A stretch of 64,000 nt of DNA from the NCBI RefSeq assembly GCF_000429045.1, contig NZ_KE386841.1:287666-351665 (forward strand). Direction: 5' to 3'. The notes below the pieces were generated by a model. It was not told the DNA's origin, did no database searches, and worked only from the letters and a program-made list of their open reading frames with translations. This document shows positions 1 through 8,733 of this stretch, piece by piece (position 1 is the stretch's first letter; every line of letters starts with the position of its first letter). The DNA comes from Salinarimonas rosea DSM 21201. Lineage in GTDB: Bacteria > Pseudomonadota > Alphaproteobacteria > Rhizobiales > Beijerinckiaceae. The position numbers and the translations under genes were made by a program.

Positions 1-2
1 CG

Positions 3-20
3 GCGGCCCCGCGAGGCCGC
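3..20 (-). terminator. Possible terminator hairpin after the formate dehydrogenase operon
   Basis: A GCGGCC/GGCCGC inverted repeat with a 6-nt loop lies 14 bases past the stop codon of the cytochrome b subunit gene. There is no clear U-tract, and the window edge prevents seeing what follows. Confidence 0.25.
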
Positions 21-33
21 GGATCACTCGGCC

Positions 34-1080
34 TTACTCGGCCGGCTGCGGCGCCGGGCGCGCGCCGGGCGTTCCCGCGGAGGCGCCGCCCTGCTTGCGG
101 CGGGCCTCCTCGGCCCAGAGCGAGTGGTGCTCCTTCGCCCAGTTGAAGTCGACCTCGCCGGAGCCCATGGCGTCGAAGGCGCCCTGCATCCCGACGGAGC
201 CGATGTAGATGTGGCCGACCATGATCGCGACGAGCACCGCCGCCACGATGCCGTGGATGATCTGCACGAGCTGCCAGTCGGCGTAGCCGCCGGCGAGATA
301 GGGGAAGAGCAGCAGCACGCCGGTGACGGAGAGCGCCGCGCCGCCCAGGATGACGGACCAGAAGATCCCCTTCTGCCCGGCGTTGAACTTCTTCGCATCC
401 GGGTGCACGCCCTTCTTCAGGAGCCCGCCACCGGCCTTGAGCCAGGCGACGTCCGTGCGATCGGGGATGTTGTCCTTGATCCAGACGGCGAGCATGAAGA
501 CGAGGCCGGCCATGAACGGCCAGGCGAGGTAGTTGTGCGCGTACTTCCCCCACTGGGTCGCCGCGGCGAAGGCCTCCGGCCCGAACAGCGGGATCAGCAC
601 GTAGCGCCCGAGCACGAGGTTCAAGCCCGTCAGCGCCAGGATCAGGAACGACCCGGCGGTGAGCCAGTGCACGAAGCGCTCGAAGGAATTGAAGCGCAGG
701 ATCTTCAGGCCCGACATCCCCGAGTCGATCGTGATCTTCCCGCGCACGGCGTAGAAGGCGACGACGATCGCGAGCATGCCGAGAAGCGCGATCGCGGTGA
801 TCCAGAGCATCGTGCCCTGGTGGAAGGCGCGCCAATCCTGGCCGCCGGGCTTGATCAGGCCCGTCGCCTTCTGGTCGGGAATCGAGACGCGGCCGGCGAT
901 CTCGCCGCCGGGCTGGAGCGCCTGGAGGAGCTGCTCCTCGGTGACCGCCGAAGCGGTGGGATTGATCGACTGCGCCCGCACGTCGCTCGGGACGAGCACG
1001 GCGGCGAGGCCGAGGAGCGCGAATGCGGCGAGCGCGGTGCGGGCGCCTTTCGCGAAGGAGGTGAGGCTCGCGCGGAGCAT
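34..1080 (-). CDS. Formate dehydrogenase cytochrome b (gamma) subunit
   Basis: Membrane anchor that takes electrons from the Fe-S subunit of formate dehydrogenase to the quinone pool. The 348-residue product starts with a signal-like segment (hydrophobic residues about 17-33, ending near VRA-Q). A short soluble stretch follows, then about five membrane segments beginning with a helix around MLWITAIALLG. Histidines typical of b-type heme ligation are visible: FVHWLTAG, YAHNYLAW, IIHGI and VGHIYIG. The tail after the last helix ends in an Ala/Pro-rich stretch. The start at 1080 gives a plausible signal peptide; the longer in-frame extension upstream overlaps the beta-subunit gene in another frame and is not coding. 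It is the last gene of the operon, 83 bp after the Fe-S subunit. The closest described arrangement is the fdh3ABC set of methylobacteria (family knowledge). Confidence 0.93.
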   Translation of the reverse strand: MLRASLTSFAKGARTALAAFALLGLAAVLVPSDVRAQSINPTASAVTEEQLLQALQPGGEIAGRVSIPDQKATGLIKPGGQDWRAFHQGTMLWITAIALLGMLAIVVAFYAVRGKITIDSGMSGLKILRFNSFERFVHWLTAGSFLILALTGLNLVLGRYVLIPLFGPEAFAAATQWGKYAHNYLAWPFMAGLVFMLAVWIKDNIPDRTDVAWLKAGGGLLKKGVHPDAKKFNAGQKGIFWSVILGGAALSVTGVLLLFPYLAGGYADWQLVQIIHGIVAAVLVAIMVGHIYIGSVGMQGAFDAMGSGEVDFNWAKEHHSLWAEEARRKQGGASAGTPGARPAPQPAE

Positions 1081-1163
1081 GGGGGTCGTCCTTCCCTGAA
1101 CCTTTTGAACACGAGGCGGTCCGGCGGCGGAGCCTCGCCCCGCCGCCTCTGTCGAGCCGCGCC

Positions 1164-1760
1164 TCAGATCGCGACCGTCTCCTTGTAGGCCGTCTGCCAG
1201 CCCCAGGCGCCCGAGCCGTAGCCGCGGGTGACCACGCGCTCGCGGTAGATCTCGGCGATGATCTCGCCGTCGCCGGCCAGAAGCGCCTTGGTCGAGCACA
1301 TCTCGGCGCAGATCGGCAGCTTGCCCTCGGCCAGACGGTTGGCGCCGTACTTCTCGTACTCCGCCATCGTCACGTCCGCCTCGGGGCCGCCCGCGCAGTA
1401 GGTGCACTTGTCCATCTTGCCGCGCGAGCCGAAGTTGCCGACGCGCGGATATTGCGGCGCGCCGAACGGGCAGGCGTAGAAGCAGTAGCCGCAGCCGATG
1501 CACAGGTCCTTCGAGTGCAGCACCACGGCGTCCACCGTCGTGTAGAAGCAGTCGACCGGGCACACGGCCGCGCAGGGCGCGTCCGTGCAGTGCATGCAGG
1601 CCATCGAGATCGAGCGCTCGCCGGGCGTGCCGTCGTTGATGGTGACGACGCGCCGGCGGTTGATGCCCCACGGCACCTCGTGCTCGTTCTTGCAGGCGGT
1701 GACGCAGGCGTTGCACTCGATGCAGCGGTCCGCGTCGCAGAGGAACTTCATCCGAGCCAT
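1164..1760 (-). CDS. fdhB: Formate dehydrogenase iron-sulfur (beta) subunit
   Basis: Electron-transfer subunit of 198 residues carrying four ferredoxin-like cysteine groups. Near the N-terminus are CDADRC-x2-CNAC and TACKNEH. CMHCTDAPCAAVCPVDC follows at about residues 55-72, then CIGCGYCFYACPFGAP, then a split group formed by CTYC and CAEMC. This is the four-cluster layout of FdnH/FdoH-type subunits. No C-terminal membrane helix is visible, unlike E. coli FdnH, so membrane attachment must come from the neighbouring cytochrome b. It begins 16 bp after the catalytic subunit stops, consistent with one operon. The protein has no signal peptide; export would be by co-transport with the Tat-dependent catalytic subunit (inference). 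Confidence 0.94.
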   Translation of the reverse strand: MARMKFLCDADRCIECNACVTACKNEHEVPWGINRRRVVTINDGTPGERSISMACMHCTDAPCAAVCPVDCFYTTVDAVVLHSKDLCIGCGYCFYACPFGAPQYPRVGNFGSRGKMDKCTYCAGGPEADVTMAEYEKYGANRLAEGKLPICAEMCSTKALLAGDGEIIAEIYRERVVTRGYGSGAWGWQTAYKETVAI

Positions 1761-1776
1761 TGTCGCTATCCCTCGT

Positions 1777-4740
1777 TCACGCGGCCGCGATCTGGCACAG
1801 GGTGACCTTCGTCTCCTGCATGCCGGTCACGGGGTCGTAGCCGTAGGTGGTCACGGTGTTCACGGACTCGCCGAGCACGATCGGGTCGGTGCCCTGCGGG
1901 TACTTCGCGCGCTGGTCGACGCCCTGGAACCACCCGGCGAAGTGGAAGGGCATGAACGCGACGCCGCGTCCCACCCGCTCCGTGACGAGGGCCTTGACCC
2001 GCGTCTTCGCGCCGCTCTCCGGGCCGGTGACCCAGACGAGCTGGCCCTCGCCGATGCCGCGCGCGGCCGCGTCCGCCGGGTTGATCTCGACGAACATGTC
2101 CTGCTGGAGCTCGGCGAGCCACTTGTTCGACCGCGTCTCCTCGCCGCCGCCCTCGTACTCGACGAGGCGGCCCGAGGTGAGGATGATCGGGAAGTCGCGG
2201 GCGATGCTCTTCTCGATCGCCGTCTTCTGCACCGTGTGGCCGATGTTCGGCACGCGCTGCTGACGGAAGTCGTCGCGGGTCGGGTACTGCGCCACGAGAT
2301 CGGTGCGCGGCGTGTAGATCGGCTCGCGATGGACCGGCACCGGATCGGGCAGGTTCCAGGCCATGGCCCGGGCCTTGCCGTTGCCGAAGGGGATCGCGCC
2401 GTGCTCGAGGCAGACGCGCTGGATGCCGCCGGAGAGGTCCGTCGACCAGGAGACCGCGTCGGCGTTGGCGCCGCCCTGGGTCTCGATGCGGGTGCGCTCC
2501 GCCTGCGTGAGGTCGGCGTCCCAGCCGAGCTGCTTGAGCACGCCGTAGGTGAACTCGGGATGCCCGTCGGTGAGCTCCGAGCCCATCGGCGCCGAGCCCT
2601 CGGCGAGCAGCGTCACGCCCTCGCGCTCCACGCCGAAGCGGGCGCGGAAGGAGCCGCCGCCGTCCTTCACGTGGAGGTTCGTGTTGTAGAGGATGTGCGT
2701 GCCGGGATGGCGGATCTCCGGCGTGCCCCAGCACGGCCAGGGCAGGCCGTAATAGTCGCCGCCGACGTCCGCCGCGTCACGCGGCGCGCGCAGGGTGACG
2801 AGGTCGAAGGCGCCCTGGTTGGCCATGTGCGCCTTGAGACGCTCCGGAGACTGGCCGCAATAGCCGGTCGACCAGCCGCCGCGGTTGATCTCGGAGAGCA
2901 CGCTCTCGGGCTGCGGCTCGGGGCCGAACTTGCCCTCCACCATCTCGATGTTCTTGAACATCCGGTCGGCGAAGCCGAGCTTCTCGGCGAGCTGGTAGAT
3001 CACCCAGTAGTCGTTGGCCGACTCGAAGATCGGCTCCACCACCTTGTCGCCCCACTGGATCGAGCGGTTGGAGGCCGTGCGCGAGCCCGAGCACTCGAAC
3101 TGCGTGCAGATCGGCAGGAGGTAGGTGTTCTCCGTGCGCTCGCCGAGCACCGCGAAAGTGGTCGGGTGCGGGTCGGCGACGACGAGGAGGTCGAGGCGCT
3201 TCAGGCCCTCCGCGACCTCCGGCATCCGGGTGACGGTGTTGCCGCCGTGGCCGAACACCATCATCGCCTTGATGTTGTCGCGCTGGTCGACCTGCTCGGG
3301 GTCCAGCATCACCGCGTCGAACCAGCGGGTGGTGGTGATCCCCGGGGTCTCCATGTTGGCCTTGCGGTCGCGGCCCTCGCGCCCGCCCTTGGCCGGCACC
3401 TCGTCGAAGCGCGCCTGCAGCCAGTCGTACTCGACCTCCCAGACCCGCGCCCAGTGCCGCCAGCCGCCCTCGGCGAGGCCGTAGTAGAGCGGCAGCGAGG
3501 TGACGTCGAGGCCGAGATCCGTCGCGCCCTGCACGTTGCAGTGGCCGCGGAAGATGTTGGCGCCCGTGCCCTCCGAGCCGACGTTGCCGGTGGCGAGCAG
3601 CAGGTTGCAGTAGGCGCGCACGTTGGCGGTGCCGACCGTCTTCTGCGTCGCGCCCATGCACCAGATCAGGGTGGAGGGCTTCTGCGTCGCGAACATCTCG
3701 GCGACGCGCTTCAGCTGCTCGCCCGGAACGCCGGAGACGCGCTCCACCTCCTCGGGGGTCCACTTCGCGACTTCCTTGCGCACCTCGTCCATGCCGTAGA
3801 CGCGGCTCGCGATGAAGTCCTTGTCCTCCCAGCCGTTCTCGAAGATGTGCCACATCATGCCCCAGATCACCGGGATGTCGGTGCCGGGACGGATGCGGAC
3901 GTACTCGGTGGCGTGGGCGGCGGTCCGCGTGAAGCGCGGATCGACGACGATCATGTTCGCCTGGTTCAGCTCCTTGCCCGAGAGCACGTGCTGGAGCGAG
4001 ACCGGGTGCGCCTCCGCGGGATTCCCGCCCATGATGATCATGGTCTTGGAATTGCGGATGTCGTTGTAGGAGTTCGTCTGGGCGCCGTAGCCCCAGGTGT
4101 TGGCGACGCCGGCCACCGTGGTCGAGTGGCAGATGCGCGCCTGATGGTCGACCGAGTTCGTGCCCCAGAAGGCGGCCAGCTTGCGATAGAGGTAGGCGCC
4201 CTCGTTCGAGAACTTCGCCGAGCCGAGCCAGAACACGGAGTCGGCGCCCGACTGCTCGCGGATCGTCCCGAGCTTCGCCGAGATCTCGGTGAGCGCCTCC
4301 TCCCACGAGGTGCGCTGCCACTGTCCGCCGACGAGCTTCATCGGGTACTTCAGGCGGCGGTCGCCGTGGACCAGCTCGCGGACCGACGCGCCCTTGGCGC
4401 AGTGCGTGCCGCGGTTGATCGGGCTCTCCCAGGCCGGCTCCTGGCCGACCCAGACGCCGTTCTGGACTTCCGCGATCACCGTGCAGCCCACCGAGCAGTG
4501 GGTGCAGATGTTCTTCCGGGTCTCGACGGCGACGCCCTCGGCCATCGGGCCGGCCTCGGCCTGGCGCACCGCGCCGAGCGAGAGGGAGCCCGCGGCGGCC
4601 AGCCCGCCGACGGCGAGGCCGGAGCGGCGCAGGAAGGTGCGGCGATCGATCGCTTGGTTGACGAGCCCCGCGACGATGGCGGGATGGCGGGCGCGGCGGG
4701 CCTCGCCGGATGTGCCGTGCGTCTTGCGCTTGACGAGCAT
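1777..4740 (-). CDS. fdhA: Formate dehydrogenase catalytic alpha subunit, molybdopterin-dependent, Tat-exported
   Basis: Oxidises formate to CO2 at a bis-MGD molybdenum or tungsten centre. In the 987-residue product a twin-arginine signal (RRTFLRRS, about residues 33-40) precedes a hydrophobic stretch, placing the enzyme on the periplasmic side. The proximal [4Fe-4S] cluster ligands are C79, C82, C86 and C114. The metal ligand lies in the motif ARICHSTTVAG; it is cysteine, encoded by TGC, not selenocysteine, and is followed by the conserved histidine. Later segments (GNPAEAHPVS, CMGATQKTVG) match the MGD-binding regions of the family. The C-terminal molydop-binding domain includes SGRLVEYEGGGEETRSN. 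It lies between the small Tat protein and the Fe-S subunit. Length is normal for FdoG/FdnG-type enzymes. Confidence 0.96.
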   Translation of the reverse strand: MLVKRKTHGTSGEARRARHPAIVAGLVNQAIDRRTFLRRSGLAVGGLAAAGSLSLGAVRQAEAGPMAEGVAVETRKNICTHCSVGCTVIAEVQNGVWVGQEPAWESPINRGTHCAKGASVRELVHGDRRLKYPMKLVGGQWQRTSWEEALTEISAKLGTIREQSGADSVFWLGSAKFSNEGAYLYRKLAAFWGTNSVDHQARICHSTTVAGVANTWGYGAQTNSYNDIRNSKTMIIMGGNPAEAHPVSLQHVLSGKELNQANMIVVDPRFTRTAAHATEYVRIRPGTDIPVIWGMMWHIFENGWEDKDFIASRVYGMDEVRKEVAKWTPEEVERVSGVPGEQLKRVAEMFATQKPSTLIWCMGATQKTVGTANVRAYCNLLLATGNVGSEGTGANIFRGHCNVQGATDLGLDVTSLPLYYGLAEGGWRHWARVWEVEYDWLQARFDEVPAKGGREGRDRKANMETPGITTTRWFDAVMLDPEQVDQRDNIKAMMVFGHGGNTVTRMPEVAEGLKRLDLLVVADPHPTTFAVLGERTENTYLLPICTQFECSGSRTASNRSIQWGDKVVEPIFESANDYWVIYQLAEKLGFADRMFKNIEMVEGKFGPEPQPESVLSEINRGGWSTGYCGQSPERLKAHMANQGAFDLVTLRAPRDAADVGGDYYGLPWPCWGTPEIRHPGTHILYNTNLHVKDGGGSFRARFGVEREGVTLLAEGSAPMGSELTDGHPEFTYGVLKQLGWDADLTQAERTRIETQGGANADAVSWSTDLSGGIQRVCLEHGAIPFGNGKARAMAWNLPDPVPVHREPIYTPRTDLVAQYPTRDDFRQQRVPNIGHTVQKTAIEKSIARDFPIILTSGRLVEYEGGGEETRSNKWLAELQQDMFVEINPADAAARGIGEGQLVWVTGPESGAKTRVKALVTERVGRGVAFMPFHFAGWFQGVDQRAKYPQGTDPIVLGESVNTVTTYGYDPVTGMQETKVTLCQIAAA

Positions 4741-4753
4741 GGAACCCGCCTCC

Positions 4754-4972
4754 TCAGTAGCGGTTGGTGCGGTAGAAGGCCTGGACGTGCGCCGTTTCCT
4801 GGTAGCGCGCCTTCACCTTCTCGTCGGCGGTCTCGCTCGCCTGCGCCTCGCTCCCGGCGAGGGGGGAGACGACGACCGCCGCAGCGAGGCTGCCGGCACC
4901 GCCGACGGCCCGCAGGAAGCCGCGCCGATCGAGCGCCTCGCGGGCGCTCTCGTTCGTTTGCGTCTTGCGCAT
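4754..4972 (-). CDS. Small Tat-signal protein of formate dehydrogenase operons
   Basis: A 72-residue protein. The likely start at 4972 gives MRKTQTNESAREALDRRGFL, in which the twin arginine and following hydrophobic run (AVGGAGSLAAAVVV) form a Tat signal. The remainder is a short polar tail ending in TNRY. Proteins of this kind are annotated as formate-dehydrogenase-region TAT targets and sit immediately before the catalytic subunit, as here (13 bp gap). Their role is not established; a scaffold or maturation helper for the exported complex is a guess. A longer in-frame extension to 5065 is Pro/Arg-rich and adds nothing to the signal, so I used the shorter start. Confidence 0.85.
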   Translation of the reverse strand: MRKTQTNESAREALDRRGFLRAVGGAGSLAAAVVVSPLAGSEAQASETADEKVKARYQETAHVQAFYRTNRY

Positions 4973-5078
4973 TCCCGGTCCTCCACATCGGATCCGTCGG
5001 GGGGCGGACCCGTTTCCCTGGGGCGGTGCGGACCGCCCGTGATCGTTGCCGGCGCGCCCGCGCACGCGCCCGTTCCGC

Positions 5079-5864
5079 TCAGTCCCCGATCTCGAAGGCT
5101 TCCGCCTCGATCTCGAGGAAGGTCCGGCCCACCGCGCCGACGGCCCTGTAGAGCCGCGACGAGGGGGCGATCTCCAGATCCGCGAAGAAGCGCGGCGCCC
5201 ACGGCTCGAGGTGCCGCTCGAAGAAGCCGCGCTCGGCGCTGTCCTCCGTGTCGAACCGACGCCCGGCGAGGCCGGCCATCACGTCGCAGAGGATGGCGAT
5301 GTGGTCCTCCGGGTCCTTCAGCCCGCCCTCGCGCTCGAGCCCGAGCGACTTCAGGTCGGCGCGCACCGCGGCGAGCGGCCGCTCGTGCAGGAAGCCCGTG
5401 AGGTAGAACGAGGCGTAGGGCAGCAGCTCGCCGCGCCCGAGCCCGATGAAGAGGTCGAAATACTCGCGGCTCGCCGCCTCCGGCCCGATCCGCGCCGCCG
5501 CGTCGGCGAGCTGGAGATGCGCCATGCCGAGCGGGCTCGAATCGCCCTTCAGGCCGCGAAGCGCGTCCAGCGTATCGGCCGTCGGCGCCTTGCCGAGGAG
5601 ATGCGCGAGGAGGTCGTACTCGCGGGCGCGCAGGAGGTCGATCTCGTCGACCCCGCCTTCGGGCTCGCCGGCGCCGCCCTGCGGGTACAGATCCGGCCGC
5701 AGCAGGCTGCGGGAGACGCCCGTGGCGGTCTCGACCGCGAGCACGCGCTCGGCCGGGATCCGGCTCCAGTTCGAGACGGACGGCTGGGAGATGCCGAGCG
5801 TGCGCGCGAGTGCGCCGACGCCGCCGGCGGCACGGATCGCCAGATCGAGCCCTTCGTCCCGCAT
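5079..5864 (-). CDS. TorD-family chaperone fused to an N-terminal Cro/YdaS-like HTH
   Basis: The C-terminal two thirds, from about REYDLLAHLLG onward, resemble TorD/DmsD/NarJ chaperones: all-helical, with EYFDLFIGLGRGELLPYASFYLTGFLHERPL and then the signature-like EDHIAILCDVMAGL. Such chaperones bind Tat signals and help insert the molybdenum cofactor into partner enzymes, here presumably the catalytic subunit next door. The N-terminal about 50 residues (LAIRAAGGVGALARTLGISQPSVSNW...IPAERVLAVETATGVSR) form a helix-turn-helix of the YdaS/Cro type that recognises DNA. The fusion suggests a chaperone that also reports apo-enzyme status to transcription (inference). An in-frame ATG at 5918 adds 18 residues but has no ribosome binding site; at 5864 a GGGGAAG lies close upstream. 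Confidence 0.88.
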   Translation of the reverse strand: MRDEGLDLAIRAAGGVGALARTLGISQPSVSNWSRIPAERVLAVETATGVSRSLLRPDLYPQGGAGEPEGGVDEIDLLRAREYDLLAHLLGKAPTADTLDALRGLKGDSSPLGMAHLQLADAAARIGPEAASREYFDLFIGLGRGELLPYASFYLTGFLHERPLAAVRADLKSLGLEREGGLKDPEDHIAILCDVMAGLAGRRFDTEDSAERGFFERHLEPWAPRFFADLEIAPSSRLYRAVGAVGRTFLEIEAEAFEIGD

Positions 5865-5961
5865 GCGCTTCCCCGGTCCTGCCGCCTTCTCGGGACGGTC
5901 TCCTTCGAACGGTTCCATAGTACGTGGCTATGGGGTACGGGCAAGCTTCTTTTGAACGACT

Positions 5962-6666
5962 TTAGACGGGGGTGGCGCCCCCGTGGCGGCGCGGTCGCGG
6001 GCGCGGATCCGGGGCTGCGGCCGGGGTGCGTCCGCTCGACGGCTCGGAAACCTCATGCGCGGCCGTGCTTTTTGTTAAGGCAGGTTCGTCGCCGCTGGCG
6101 GGTTCCGGCGTCTCTTCCGGCTCTGTGTCCCTATTGTGTTGCGCACTCTGCACAGATGGCGTTGGCATCTCGCCCATGTCGGGATCCGGCTCGGCGGTCG
6201 CTTCCGGAGCCCGGGGAGCCTCGGCGAGGGCCGTCTCGCGCTTGCCGAACAGCCGGTCCGCCAGCGCCTTGGCGTCGAATCCCGGCCCGAGCGGCCCGTC
6301 GCCCGGAACGCCTCCGGGCGTGTTCCAGTCGTAGGCGTACTCGCGGGCCGGATCGAGATAGTCGCGCACCGCGGGGTTCGTCGCCCAGGCGCGCCGGAGC
6401 GCGGCGTTCTTGAGGACGGCGGGCACGCCCTTGCGCAGGAAGCCGGTGATGTCCGTGGTCGCGTCGATCGTCTCGATCGGAGGCAGCGCGGCGAGCTCCT
6501 CCTCCGACAGGGTCGGCTCCGGCTCGGGCCCGGGTTCGGGCGCGGGCTCCGGCGCGGGGGCGGGGAGGGCGGAAGCCTCGGGTCCGGGGTGCGCCTCGGG
6601 CGCCTCCCCGCGATCCTCCTCCCGCTTCCGCCGCGACCAGCGCGAGAGGAACCCTTCGCCGCTCAT
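5962..6666 (-). CDS. DUF3306 protein of formate dehydrogenase cluster
   Basis: The 234-residue cytoplasmic protein begins MSGEGFLSRWSRRKRE, the conserved start of DUF3306 proteins. A Pro/Glu-rich linker (about residues 25-55) comes next, then the conserved core TDITGFLRKGVPAVLKNAALRRAWATNP, and a long low-complexity Pro/Arg tail. Function is unknown; the family is found next to DUF3305 and formate dehydrogenase genes. Its ATG overlaps the stop of the DUF3305 gene by four bases (ATGA), so the two are translationally coupled. The last 60 residues are rich in P, A, E and R and may be disordered. Confidence 0.82.
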   Translation of the reverse strand: MSGEGFLSRWSRRKREEDRGEAPEAHPGPEASALPAPAPEPAPEPGPEPEPTLSEEELAALPPIETIDATTDITGFLRKGVPAVLKNAALRRAWATNPAVRDYLDPAREYAYDWNTPGGVPGDGPLGPGFDAKALADRLFGKRETALAEAPRAPEATAEPDPDMGEMPTPSVQSAQHNRDTEPEETPEPASGDEPALTKSTAAHEVSEPSSGRTPAAAPDPRPRPRRHGGATPV

Positions 6667-7175
6667 CGCCCGTCCTCCTCGTCCGGATCGAGGCCGAGGA
6701 CCCGCGGCGCCCGGCGCGCGAGCGCGTTCGGGTCGGCGGGCTTGCGCTTGCGCTTGTAGAACTCCCGCTCGACGTGGAACTCGGCGACGAACGCCGCGAC
6801 GAGCGCCTCCACCTCGGGCGGCATCGGCAGCGCCTCGAGGATCAATGCGTCGTCCCCCGCGAGCGCCTCGCCCTCGTACGGATCGACGCTGACGGCGGCG
6901 ACCCCGAGCCGCTCGCCGTCGCGCCGCAGCGCCACCCAGACGGACGGGCGGCCCGAGGCGAGATTGTCCCGGTAGTGCGCCGTCTCGCCGGGATGCAGGT
7001 CGAGGGTGGCGGGCCCGACGTACCAGGTCTCCTCCGGCCCTTCGGCGGCGAGCCGCGTCCAGGGCGCGGTCGCCGGCGCGGCGGGGAGCACGGCGGCGGG
7101 CGCCCACGACACGGGCGCCCAGCGATTGCCGGTCTCCCGCCGCCGCGCGACGATGCCGAGGGTCGTGTGGGTCAT
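6663..7175 (-). CDS. DUF3305 protein of formate dehydrogenase cluster
   Basis: The 170-residue product starts MTHTTLGIVARRRETGNRWAPVSW. Its core includes WYVGPATLDLHPGETAHYRDNLAS and a predicted beta-rich stretch PSVWVALRRDGERLGVAAVSVDPYEG. The C-terminal part VEREFYKRKRKPADPNAL is typical of DUF3305. Biochemical function is not known. The start at 7175 overlaps the stop of the upstream DUF6352 gene by four bases, and its own stop overlaps the DUF3306 start. The tight coupling and constant company of formate dehydrogenase suggest a role in assembling or supplying cofactor to that enzyme (inference). Confidence 0.84.
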   Translation of the reverse strand: MTHTTLGIVARRRETGNRWAPVSWAPAAVLPAAPATAPWTRLAAEGPEETWYVGPATLDLHPGETAHYRDNLASGRPSVWVALRRDGERLGVAAVSVDPYEGEALAGDDALILEALPMPPEVEALVAAFVAEFHVEREFYKRKRKPADPNALARRAPRVLGLDPDEEDGR

Positions 7176-8173
7176 GACGATCTCCCGACCAGCGGCAGCC
7201 CGGTCACCAGGTTCTGCGGCTTCGCCCGCACGACCTTGTCCTGGTTCATCGCGAGCAGGAGATAGACCGGCGCGCCGGCGACCCGCGGCTCCACCGGCGC
7301 GTCCTTGCCGAAATCGAGGCGCAGCAGGCACAGGATCCGGGCGTGGTCGTCGTACCCCATCGGCTCGCCGCGCCAGAGGCGGTTGCCGATGGCGGTCGCC
7401 TCCGCGTCGAGGCCGACGAACCAGCGCCAGGAGGGGTCCTCGATGCGCTCGAGCGGCGTCACCGTGCAGGACACGCCGTGCATGTGAGACACGAACGCCT
7501 CGATCGCCCGGGCGAGCCCCTCGCGGGCCTTCGGCGCGGAGCCGAGCGGCAGCGCCATCGTGTGCGCGTCCGAGCGGCTCCAGTAGGTCCAGGAATTGCC
7601 GTCGTCGATGACGTCGAGCTCGTCGGCGGCCGACTTGCCGAGCATCCCGACGAGCGGCGAGACCGGGCCCTTGCCCTCGAACTCCTCGATCAGCTCGAGG
7701 TCCGCGAGCAGCGTCGCGCCCTCGTAGGTCGAGACCTTCTGCGGGCGGAAGAACAGCTCGGCCGCGCGCAGGGTGTAGGGGTCCCCGCAGCCGTCCAGCG
7801 CATTGCGCAGGACGAGATGCACCATCTGCGAGAGGAAGAGCGGCGGCACCGCCGCGCCCTCGCGCACGATGCCGGCATAGGCGGCCTCCACTGTGCCCGC
7901 CGCGACGAGCCGGTCGCGGAAGCCCGCGAGGAACTCCCAGTTCTCCCGCGCGTCCGGGTCGGCGAGCGCCGCGATCTCGCCGGGCGCGATCGGCCGGCGC
8001 GGATCGCGCATGAGGGCCGCGTGGAGCGCGCGCTCGGCGTCGCAGGCCTCCTCCGGCGGCAGGATCTCGGGGCGGGCGAGGTAGGCGAGCAGCAGCTCGT
8101 CCGTCACCGCGAGCGCACCCTCCGGCGTGCGCCGGGTGAGATGGTGGCCGCTCGAGACCCAGAACTCCCTCAT
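7172..8173 (-). CDS. DUF6352 protein of formate dehydrogenase cluster
   Basis: A 333-residue soluble protein beginning MREFWVSSGHHLTRR. Segments such as LLLAYLARPEILPPEEACDAE, PLFLSQMVHLVLRNALDGC and SYWSR-like aromatic patches fit the DUF6352 family, which occurs in alphaproteobacterial and betaproteobacterial formate dehydrogenase loci. No catalytic motif is evident. Start and stop both overlap neighbouring genes by four bases, placing it firmly within the operon. An accessory role in formate dehydrogenase maturation is inferred only from neighbourhood. Confidence 0.78.
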   Translation of the reverse strand: MREFWVSSGHHLTRRTPEGALAVTDELLLAYLARPEILPPEEACDAERALHAALMRDPRRPIAPGEIAALADPDARENWEFLAGFRDRLVAAGTVEAAYAGIVREGAAVPPLFLSQMVHLVLRNALDGCGDPYTLRAAELFFRPQKVSTYEGATLLADLELIEEFEGKGPVSPLVGMLGKSAADELDVIDDGNSWTYWSRSDAHTMALPLGSAPKAREGLARAIEAFVSHMHGVSCTVTPLERIEDPSWRWFVGLDAEATAIGNRLWRGEPMGYDDHARILCLLRLDFGKDAPVEPRVAGAPVYLLLAMNQDKVVRAKPQNLVTGLPLVGRSS

Positions 8174-8733
8174 GGCGCGCGGCCCTTCATCATGTCCACG
8201 AGATCCACCCGTTCCTCCGGCGCCTCGTCGTCCTCGCTCTCGACGACGATGAAGGCCTTGGCGTGGCTGTGCAGGCGGTCGGCGCCGGGCGCGCCGGCGT
8301 CGCGGTGGCGCAGGGTGCGGAACTGCTCGACGAGCCGGCCGTCGCGGATCGTGCGATGCAGCGCGATCAGCGTGCCTTCCGCGTGCTCCTCGCAGAGCGA
8401 CGCGGCGTAGGCGACCTCCTCCGCCGCGGCGGCGCGGGCGTGCTCGAGGCTGGGCGCGCGGAAGCGCACCCCGATCTCCCGGGCGAGCGCCTCGACCGCG
8501 GCGTCGCGCTCCTCGGGCGTCGCGGGCGTGACCACGACGAGCGTCGAGAAGCCGAGTGCCTCCACGTCGGCGAAGCCGGCGCGGAAGGCCGCGCGCTCCT
8601 TGCCCGTCATCGTCTCGGGGTCGGCGTCGAGGAAGAGGAACGAGCCGGTCACCGCCCAGCGCCCGGGCTCGGCCGGGGTGGCGAAGACGAAGGTGTCGGA
8701 CGGGTCGAGCCGGATCGTGCGCGGGAGCTTCAC
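8170..8733 (-). CDS. DUF6505 protein of formate dehydrogenase cluster, GTG start
   Basis: The 187-residue product starts at a GTG (8733) that overlaps the stop of the upstream gene as GTGA. Its sequence, KLPRTIRLDPSDTFVFA followed by a ferredoxin-like alternation of strands and helices and ending VDLVDMMKGRAP, matches DUF6505 proteins. A longer open frame upstream runs through the ligase-like gene and is not coding. The segment SFLFLDADPETMTGKERAAFR and the acidic C-terminus are conserved features of such proteins as I recall them. No enzymatic motif is recognisable. Confidence 0.78.
   Translation of the reverse strand: MKLPRTIRLDPSDTFVFATPAEPGRWAVTGSFLFLDADPETMTGKERAAFRAGFADVEALGFSTLVVVTPATPEERDAAVEALAREIGVRFRAPSLEHARAAAAEEVAYAASLCEEHAEGTLIALHRTIRDGRLVEQFRTLRHRDAGAPGADRLHSHAKAFIVVESEDDEAPEERVDLVDMMKGRAP

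Noticed and set aside
4117-4140. Selenocysteine at the formate dehydrogenase metal site
   Set aside because: The ligand codon is TGC (cysteine); no in-frame TGA is present.
1585-5151. 1188-codon plus-strand open frame
   Set aside because: Antisense to the formate dehydrogenase genes; composition is the Arg/Ala/Leu/Val shadow expected in high-GC DNA, with no domain.
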